A DNA stretch of 64,000 bases from Isoetes taiwanensis (Eukaryota > Streptophyta > Lycopodiopsida > Isoetales > Isoetaceae). A program made the position numbers and the translations under genes. The stretch lies in assembly GCA_021234155.1 (NCBI GenBank), contig JAJEKV010000002.1:27209299-27273298 (forward strand). Reading direction: 5' to 3'. Within the stretch, counting starts at the first letter, position 1; the number at the start of each line of letters is the position of its first letter. The notes under the pieces are model-generated. The model saw only the letters and a list, made by a program, of their open reading frames with translations, did not search any database and was not told where the DNA came from. Of the stretch, positions 56,396 through 64,000 are shown piece by piece.

Positions 56396-58175
56396 AATAA
56401 TAGATTGCAATCTAAATTTCAACGTTAGATTAAAACATTCAATGGTAAAGGTCCAAAACAATTGAATTAATGGTTAAGATTAAAAACAATGTAGCACAAT
56501 TGATCATGCTAATCGGCTTTGATCAAACCTCTTGGTTCAAGCATGCAATGCTATGTCCCCTGCTTCGAGAGGCAACACCATTACCATTCACCACGCCTTT
56601 TTCAGATTTTTCGTGTATGGTTGCAAGCTCTTTAAATTCTTCTGGTAGTGGAAGAGAAGCAAGCACCGACTCCCGCTTCATCCGTGATATGCATACTCCA
56701 GTTCTAGGATTTGCTCTCGTGTTGAATTAGCTAGCTCTAGGGTTAATAGTGCTCACCGTAAAACCAACAGGGGCGACGCATAAGCTTCTTTGGATTTAGA
56801 CGGGCAAGCTTCGCGCCTTTAAAACGCAGACAAAGCTTCTTTGCCTTTAGACGACAAGCTTTAGATGTATCTCAGAGTCGCAACCGCTGAGGAGAAGCTT
56901 GTGGTTGATCCGAAAAGAAAAATAAAAGGGAAAATGAGTCCCGCTTGTTTTGATCCGAAAAGAAAAAACAAAGGGAAAACGAAAGGAAGAATCGAGGAAT
57001 GAAAATGAGTAAATATACCATTGCGATGGGAACTTGCATGAGTCGGAATCGCAAGAGTTCTTTTCGCGACCGATCACTATTGTGAATGCAAACGCCTTTA
57101 GCCACTTCAAAACCTTAAATCCGACATGATAATAAAACAATTTCCATTGTTATTGATCCGAAATGAAGAGAAAAAAACCGTGAATAACCCGAGAAATAGA
57201 TCAGCCGTGTCTTTTGGATCCGAAAAATGGCAGCAGAAGCAAAAATTCGCGGCAAAATCGAGCCGGTGTAGAATTCGATCTCTCTCAGATTCAATAACGA
57301 CGTGAGGCGCACCCAAAAAAAGGCGCGGCTTTTTAGCCGTGGAGTGGAATTTATCCCGCATTACAAAACCGTTGTTTTTTACCACCTATCCGTGGCTCCT
57401 TCCCCGCCGCCGCAAGCCATAACCCCAAGAAGCGAAGCAGCCGCCTGCCGCTACAAGCCATAACCCAAAGATCGGAAACAGCCAATGGAGAGAAAGGAAA
57501 GATACAGGGCACATTGCCATAGCCAAGGAGCTCCGCCATCGCCATAGCATAGGAGCTCCGGCATCGCCATAGCCAATGCATGGAGCATCGCCATAGCCAA
57601 TGCAAAGCGCTGAGCATTGCCATAGCCTAGGACCTCTCGCCATCGCCATGGCCAAGGGAGGGAAACGAAAAACACAAGGAACCTCAAAGGGCCAATGAGG
57701 GTAGAGGACCCGGACGATCTTGGCCGCTGATCGCCATCAATCGCAGCCGGAGCCGCTTTTAAGGGCCAATAACATAATAGGACGATCAAGATCTCCACCA
57801 TGCATCTTGATTAATGAAATATTTTTAATGGTTTAATTCATATCTTATTTTTTATAATTCAAATGTTGTGCCCCTAGGATTCACCATGCTACCTGGTTGG
57901 CTCCAACATGCCCCCTATCAGTAATATCCTACCGAAAGCAGCCATCAGATTATCCGCCCCTCCATTGAACTAATCCGCCCCCTTTGAACCTATTCGACCC
58001 CCAACTTCATCGCCTTATATAAGACAAACCGTACTAGATTTTTGGTATTTTTTTTTACCGTACTAAATTGGCAAAAAAAGGGGCGGATAGGCTCTGGGGA
58101 GGGGGGTGTGGGGACATCTACTTCAATCGCTGCACAGGCCGGATACTACAAAGAGGGGGGCGGATTATTCAAACT
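56396..58175. other. Intergenic with GCCATAGCC-rich patch
   Basis: At 57517-57650 GCCATCGCCATAGC-type units recur about seven times, yielding Trp/Leu/Met-rich artefact frames on the minus strand. Two AAAAGAAAAA-rich segments near 56920 and 56960 share GATCCGAAAAGAAAAA. Protein-coding genes are not recognised; frame 56470-56730 has no known motif. Confidence 0.45.
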
Positions 58176-58179
58176 AGCC

Positions 58180-59128
58180 CATGTCACGCGGGCTCAAACA
58201 TGCCACCTAGGCTCCAACATGCCAAGGTGGCTCAAACCCTACCACGGCTCCAACATGCTAAGGTGGTTGAAACATGCCACCTAGGCTCCAACATGCCACC
58301 GTGCTCAAACATGCCATGCGGGGTGCCTAGGTGGCGCGCTTGAGCCTAGGTGGCATGCTTGAGCCACTAGATGGCATGTTGGAACCACCTTGGCATTTTT
58401 GAGCCTAGGTGGCATGTTTGAGCCACCTTGGCATGTTGGAGCCTAGATGGCACGCTGGAGCCCGCAAGTGGGGTCTGAACCAGCTTGACATGTTGGAGCC
58501 TAGGTGAGCCCCGTGTGGCATATTTGAGCCACCTTGGCATGTTCGAGCCTAGGTGGCATGTTAGAGCCACCTTGGCATGTTGGAGCCCACGCGGCATGTT
58601 TGAGCCACCTTGGCATGTTGGAGCCTACGTGGCATGTTTGAGCCACCTTGGCATGTTGGAGCCCACGCAGCATGTTGGAGCCACCTTGGCATGTTCGAGC
58701 CACCTTGGCATGTTGGGGCCTAGGTGGCATGTTGGAGCCTAGGTGGCATGTTTGAGCCTAGGTGGCATGTTGGAGCCCACGCGGCATGTTTGAGCCACCT
58801 TGGCATGTTGGGGCCTCGATGGCATGTTTGAGCCACCTTGACATGTTTGAGCCTAGGTGGCATGTTGGAGCCACATTGGCATGTTATTGAGGAGCCTAGG
58901 TGGCATGTTGTAGCCCATGTGGCATGTTTGAGCCACCTTGGCATGTGATGCCACCTAGGCTCCAACATGCCAAGGTGATGCCACCTAGGCGCGAACATGC
59001 CACCTAGGCTCTAACATGCCAAGGTGGCTCAAACATGCCAAGGTGGTTCCAACATGCCACCTATGCTCCAACATGCCAAGGTGGCTCAAAAATGCCAAGG
59101 TGGCTTAAACATGCCATGTGGGCATGAT
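58180..59128. repeat. 19-bp minisatellite with two orientation switches
   Basis: The unit is GGCATGTT(T/G)GAGCC followed by one of a few pentamers: ACCTT, TAGGT, or CACG(T/C). Units run reverse at 58180-58322, forward at 58325-58945 (roughly 30 units), and reverse again at 58947-59128. Long minus- and plus-strand frames here (for example 58485-58742) are translations of the array. Confidence 0.93.
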
Positions 59129-59962
59129 GATAGGACTTCATGCAAGAAATATGATAACCTTTGGAACTTTTGGTAGAGGCATTTTGTCGCTCGGGCAAAG
59201 CATAAAAGGCTCAAAATAGAGATTCGACTTAAGCCATGCCATCCTAAACGGGCGAAAATTACCCTAGGGACCAAGTTAAACGGTCATTTTTGCAACGAAA
59301 AAAATACTTGACCCTCTACATGGCAAGATTTCTCGCAGCCACCTCTTAGACCAGCTTGACTACGAACATGTTGGACATGAGCTACTTTGGCGCTTCTTGA
59401 AAAGGGGTAGTCTTCTACCCACGAAACTTGGTCTCCAGGGTAATGTCAATGTTTTGAGTCCATTGGCAGAGTCAGTTCACACGCCCGGCGGGGAAAGTTG
59501 CCCATCCGTGGCCAAGGTTCTTTGGGAGAGGACCTTTGGGGCTTAACCGCCTCCGGAAGGTTTTAAAGGCACATCTTATGGCATCAACACCCTCCCTCTA
59601 CGATGACATTGTGCAAGATTTTGGTCGAATCGACTAGGATATAGCCTCCAAACGTAAACCCCATGGTGTTGCTAGGTTATTGAAGGGTTTACGCTATGGG
59701 GGTCGAGTCTTAGTCGGTTGCACTTGGGACATGGTTGAGAAGCTGCAATTGAAAACATGAAGCAATAGGAACTGATAGAATGGGGTTTGGAGTTATCCTC
59801 CTCCCAAAGGTGGCAATTAGAAGTCAAGAGCGCCTTTTGCAAGAGGCAAAACCGCTTTGGGATCATTCGGGATGGCCAATAGATCCAAACTCATTTATTT
59901 CAGTTGCCATGGCTCGCGATATGTGGTTAGCAAAGGCTCACCTAGCTATCCAAGAAAACGAC
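59129..59962. other. Intergenic, no gene recognised
   Basis: Moderately GC-balanced sequence with no recognisable domain in any frame. Confidence 0.4.
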
Positions 59963-59964
59963 CC

Positions 59965-60458
59965 TTTTCAAAGGAAGGGGAGTTCGAAAAGCATGCCGCT
60001 GCTGGGGATTCGACCCCATCTCCCGGCATGGTCCCCGAGCATACACGTAGAATTCCATGCAAAGTTTCTGGATGTGTGAGTCTCCGCCTTGACGCTGAGA
60101 TGTAAACCCTAGCAAAACCCTAGGGTTTGATAGGGTTTACATTCTGATGATGTCTGGCGACCCGCAGGGCCCGTGATCCGACGTGGAATACCCGCGGCCG
60201 GATTACCCTCATGTGGCACCGGGAGACAGAGCCAAATTTCCTGGCAAAGATACCTTTTCTGAGACTCCCTTCACAAGCCCCTTTCAAAGGAAGGGGAGTC
60301 CGAAAAGCATGTCGCGCTAAGGGATTTGACCCCATCTCCCGGCATGGTCCCCGTGAGCATACCAGAAACTCCATGCAAAGTTTCGGATGTGTTAGTCTCC
60401 GCCTTGACGCCGAGATGTAAACCCTACCAAACCCTAGGGTTTGGTAGGATTTACATTC
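59965..60458 (+). repeat. ~178-bp direct repeat pair ending in telobox palindromes
   Basis: Copies 59965-60144 and 60281-60458 share AAAGGAAGGGGAGT(T/C)CG, GACCCCATCTCCCGGCATGG and GTCTCCGCCTTGACGC. Each ends in a palindrome made of AAACCCTA / TAGGGTTT (60101-60141; 60416-60455). Plus-strand frames across them are not recognisable proteins. Confidence 0.85.
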
Positions 60459-60483
60459 GGGATGCTCCTCTCGATCAAGAGGG

Positions 60484-60863
60484 CCGTGGAACTTGTCCCC
60501 TAGGGTAATTTCGGCGCCCGTGATGACATGGAGAGGTCGGATCGCCAATCCGGGGCCTCCTCCATGCCCCAAAATCGAAAAAAACGGTCTAAACCACGCC
60601 GGGGCCAACGGTGGCCATCCCAATCAAAAATCGAGGGTCTAAAGCTCCCCCGAAAATACCGGGATTTTCCTCAGACACTCGCTGCCACTTGGCAAAGCCA
60701 GCTGGCTGAAAATCAGGATTTTTCCCCCCCCATGCATTAATTATGAATTTCCTGGAGCATAAACACAAAAAAAAAAACGATAAAAATCCGGGTCTCAAAA
60801 AAAGGTGAAATCTTGGCGGGATATGCAACATGACGCCGCACACGCAAGAGAAAATGCACCGGC
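60484..60863 (+). repeat. ~380-bp direct repeat, left copy
   Basis: It begins CCGTGGAACTTGTCCCC and includes AATACCGGGATTTTCCT, CCAGCTGGCTGAAAA and AAAATCCGGGTCTCAAAA. It is matched by 61311-61685. Confidence 0.88.
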
Positions 60864-61310
60864 AATAGAAGCACAAGCAGGCATGAGACGAGCTTCCGAG
60901 CCAACCCCCTTTCGGAGGCCAACGGCCCAGAACGCCCCATCGAAAGCAGTGGAGCTAGCTTTTCTTCTCCGGTCACATGTATACCACCTAGCAGTCCTAG
61001 TGCTCCTATTGTCACTTCAATCTTCTACCGTGGGCCTCGTGGTGAACCCCAAGTATCTTGTTCTTGCAGGCTAATCCAAGCCGGGGCCGAGGACTGCTGG
61101 ACCCCCACTCCCAATCGAGAACCTGGCTCCGCCAATGGACCCGAACATCCCCATTACCTAGGGGACCAAGTTTCGGGGCGTAAGACCACCCCCTCTCCAA
61201 GAAACGCCAAAGTAGGTCGCTTACTACACACTTGTAGTCAATTGGCATGGAGGTGGATGTTTGAATACCTCCTAGTGAGGGGTAAGTGATTGATCCCCCG
61301 GGGAAACTCG
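60864..61310. other. Unique spacer between the 380-bp repeats
   Basis: GC-rich, about 450 bp. No protein domain is recognised, although the repeat-spacer-repeat layout resembles a very small LTR-type element. Confidence 0.4.
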
Positions 61311-61685
61311 CCGTGGAACTTGTCCCCTAGGGTAATTTGGTCGCTCCAGCACGACGGGCGCAGGTCGGATCGCCAACCGGGCCTCCTCCATGCCCCAAAA
61401 TCAAAAACGTGGTCTAAACCTCCCGCTCAAACTGCGGCCATCCCAATAAAAATCGAGGGTCTAAAACTCATCCGAAAATACCGGGATTTTCCTATACTCT
61501 TGGGGCCACTTGGCAAGCCAGCTGGCTGAAAACCAGGATTTTCCCCGCCCCATGCATTAGTTATGAATTTCCGGAGCATAAACACAAAGAAAAGCAATGT
61601 GATAAAAATCCGGGTCTCAAAAAAAGGTGAAATCTTATGGGATGTGCAAAGATGACGCCGCATACGCAAGAGAAAATGCACCAGC
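61311..61685 (+). repeat. ~380-bp direct repeat, right copy
   Basis: Collinear with 60484-60863 with small indels. It is followed at 61686 by CTTTCGGAGACTCCCTTCAC, which resembles 60253-60273 upstream of the left copy. Confidence 0.88.
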
Positions 61686-61829
61686 ATATCTACCTTTCGG
61701 AGACTCCCTTCACAAGAAAGGGGTCAGCCGTCGAGGTGCTCCCCCCTGTTTGCAAAGACATCCAAGGTCCATGTCACCATCATCTAGCCATGTCACCTAA
61801 AATTTGCCAACATCACCCATCGAAAAGAC

Positions 61830-61851
61830 CAAAGATGGACATCTTTGGTTT
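61830..61851. repeat. 10-bp perfect hairpin
   Basis: ACCAAAGATG / CATCTTTGGT with a 2-base loop. Confidence 0.8.
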
Positions 61852-61879
61852 TGGCCTAGTCAAAACTTGACCTTGCTTA

Positions 61880-63432
61880 CTTGGCATGCCATGTCACCAC
61901 TTGGGGTGCCTAGGTGGCATGCTTGAGACTAGGTGGCATGCCCGAGCCACCTTGGCATGTTTGAGCCTAGGTGGCATGTTTGAGCCACCTTGGCATGTTG
62001 GAGCCAACGTGGCATTATGGAGACCACGTGGCATGTTTGAGCCACCTTGGCATGTTGGAGCCTAGGTGGCATGTTTGAGTTCTGCTTGAGCCACCGGCAT
62101 GTTTGAGCCCTGGGTGGCATGTTGGAGCCTAGTTGGCATGTTTGAGCCACCTAGGAATGTTGGAGCCTAGGTGGCATGTTGGAGCCCACGTGGCATATTT
62201 GAGCCACCTTGGCAAGTTGGAGCATAGGTGGTATGTTGGAGCCCGCGTGGCATGTTTGAGCACGTTGGAGCCTAGGTGGCATGTTTGAGCCATTTTGTCA
62301 TGTTGCAGCCTAGGTGGCATGTTTGAGCCACCTTGGCATGTTTGAGCCTAGGTGGCATGTTGGAGCCACCTTGGCATGTGGGAACCACCTTGGCATGTTT
62401 GAGCCTAGGTGGCATGTTTGAGCCACCTTGGCATGTTGGAGCCCACGTGGCATGTTTGAGCCACCTTGGCATGTTTGAGCACGTTGGAGCCTAGGTGGCA
62501 TGTTTGAGCCACCTTGGCATGTTGGAGCCACCTTGGCATGTTGGAGCCTAGGTGGCATGTTGGAGACCACGTGGCATGTTTGAGCCACCTTGCCATGTTA
62601 GAGCCTAGGTGGCATGTTGGAGCCGGTGTGGCATGCTTGAGCCACCTTGGCATGTTGGAGCCCACGTGGCATATTTGAGCCACCTTGGCAAGTTGGAGCA
62701 TAGGTGGCATGTTAGAGCCCGCTGTGGCATGTTTGAGCATGTTGGAGCCTAGGTGGCATGTTGGAGCCACCTTGGCACGTGGCATGTTGGAGCCCACGTG
62801 GCATGTTTGAGCCTAGGTGGCAGGTTAGAGCCACGGTGGCATGTTGGAGCCTAGGGTGGCGGTTTGAGCCAACTTGGCATATTTAAGCCTAGGTGGCATG
62901 TTGTGAGCCACCTTGGCATGTTGGAGGCTAGGTGGCATAGTGGAGCCCACGTGGCATGTTTGAGCCACCTTGGCATGTTTGAGCCTAGGTGGCATGTTGG
63001 AGCCTAGGTGGCATGTTTGAGCCCACCTTGGCATGTTTGAGCCACCTGGCATGTTTGAGCCTAGGTGGCATGTTGGGAGCCTAGGTGGCATGTTTGAGCC
63101 ACCTTGGCATGTTTGAGCCTAGGTGGCATGTTGGAGCCACCTTGGCATGTTGGAGCCTAAGTGAGCCTGCATGGCATGTTTGAGCCTATGTGGCATGTTT
63201 GAGCCACCTAGGAATGTTGGAGCCTAGGTGGCATGTTGGAGCCCACGTGGCATATTTGAGCCACCTTGGCAAGTTGGAGCATAGGTGGCATGTTGGAGCC
63301 TGCGTGGCATGTTTGAGCACGTTGGAGCCTAGGTGGCATGTTCGAGCCATTTTGTCATGTTGGAGCCACCTTGGCATGTTTGAGCCTAGGTGGCATGTTA
63401 GAGCCACCTTGGCATGTTGGTGCCCACGTTAT
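61880..63432 (+). repeat. 19-bp minisatellite, second array
   Basis: Same unit family as 58180-59128, in one orientation, roughly 80 units with pentamers ACCTT, TAGGT and CACGT mixed. Both forward arrays begin with GGGGTGCCTAGGTGGC, so they derive from one ancestor. CACGTGG (G-box-like) recurs wherever the CACGT pentamer is followed by the next unit. Confidence 0.93.
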
Positions 63433-63488
63433 GCAAAAATAGGTGTTAAGTAATTGAAGTAGTTGAAGTAACTTGTGTTACATGGAAT

Positions 63489-64000
63489 ACTAGTATAAGA
63501 ACATGTGATCGTGCACGCATCACATGTAGCAAATCAAGTACTCGTCCTACCACTATAAAGACCCGTGATATGGAAGGATAGGACATGTAGAGAATCAAGT
63601 ACTCTTTTCCTACTTCTATAAAGACATGTGAGAATAGAAGTATTACACATGTCGTAATTCATGTATTCTTTCCTACAATGCCTTAGCAAATAAAAGTACT
63701 ACATCCTACTACTATAAAGACATGTGACATGGAAGCATATGACATGTAGAGAATCAAGTATTCTTTTCCGACTTCTATAAAGACATGTGACAATAGAAGT
63801 ATTACACATGTCGTAATTCATGTATTCTTTCCTACAATGCCTTAGCAAATAAAGTACTCTGTCCTACTACTATAAAGACATGTGAATGGAAGTATAGGAC
63901 ATGTAGAGAATCAAATATTCTTTCCTACATCTATAAAGATATGTGACAATAGAATTATTAGACATGTAGAAATTCAAGTACTCTTTCCTACAGTGGATTG
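63489..64000 (+). repeat. 158-bp dimeric satellite, runs off the window
   Basis: CCTAC(T/C)ACTATAAAGAC starts at 63546, 63705 and 63863 (period 158-159). Each unit is two related halves of about 79 bp (CTATAAAGACATGTGA... then GACATGTAGAGAATC or ACACATGTCGTAATTC). The array continues past 64000. Confidence 0.9.

Noticed and set aside
56470-57801. Frames at 56470-56730 and 57351-57801 as genes
   Set aside because: The second set translates the GCCATAGCC-rich patch. The first has no recognisable motif.
58180-63432. CRISPR-like regularly spaced repeats
   Set aside because: The variable parts are only a few recurring pentamers, not unique spacers. The genome is eukaryotic and no cas genes are present.
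58042-63453. Many 60-130 codon frames with a 19-residue period (for example MPRWLKHAT)
   Set aside because: A 19-bp repeat read through three phases gives a 19-residue period automatically; these are not proteins.

Overview
The window looks like nuclear DNA from a large-genome land plant, most likely a fern or another seedless vascular plant. This is an inference. The evidence is a very long intronless-looking PLS-type pentatricopeptide (PPR) gene of the style common in ferns, plant gene fragments (UDP-glycosyltransferase PSPG box, PDR-type ABCG transporter, purple acid phosphatase), plant-type splice signals, and dense old transposons and satellites. There are no bacterial operons, rRNA genes or CRISPR arrays. 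Coding density is low. Most long open frames belong to retrotransposons or are translated simple repeats.

Layout. 1-1.5 kb: probable LTR. 1.77-1.87 kb: orphan UGT signature motif. 3.2-3.7 kb (minus): exon of an FCP1/HAD-type phosphatase-like gene. 3.8-8.2 kb: foldback and terminal-inverted-repeat debris around a 71-codon secreted-peptide candidate (minus, 6.7-6.9 kb). 9.4-10.7 kb: degenerate local duplications. 12.5-15.2 kb: decayed plant LINE. 15.25-18.85 kb: an LTR element on the minus strand with 1.4-kb LTRs and only a gag remnant inside. 20.2-28.5 kb: three related LINE copies (A, B, C) in the same direction, two of them bordered by (TC)n tracts. 28.70-35.79 kb: a different LINE (D), complete from an 18-bp target duplication to an A-rich tail, with extra open frames before ORF1 and after ORF2. 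36.8-38.8 kb: 5' part of a Ty1/copia element. 39.0-42.4 kb: the PPR gene, ended by a TAG where a Trp is expected at the start of its E domain. 44.3-48.1 and 52.4-52.8 kb: a dispersed family made of AGATTC quasi-repeats with a conserved head and, in two members, a conserved tail. 50.6-51.1 kb (minus): ABCG transporter exons. 53.0-53.4 kb (minus): two tandem copies of one purple acid phosphatase exon. 58.2-59.1 and 61.9-63.4 kb: 19-bp minisatellites, the first with two orientation switches. 60.0-61.7 kb: long direct repeats and near-perfect telobox palindromes. 63.5 kb to the end: a 158-bp dimeric satellite.

How the parts relate. Little here forms a working pathway. The host genes are mostly single exons or broken fragments; the PPR gene and the small secreted peptide are the best candidates for intact expression. 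The most interesting element biology is in LINE copies B and C. In both, ORF1 ends in a UAG that is in frame with ORF2, and the APE catalytic motif WNIN is encoded exactly nine codons after the UAG, before any in-frame AUG. This points to UAG readthrough (or non-AUG initiation) as the way ORF2 is made. LINE D carries a cysteine-rich ORF downstream of ORF2 that I cannot assign.
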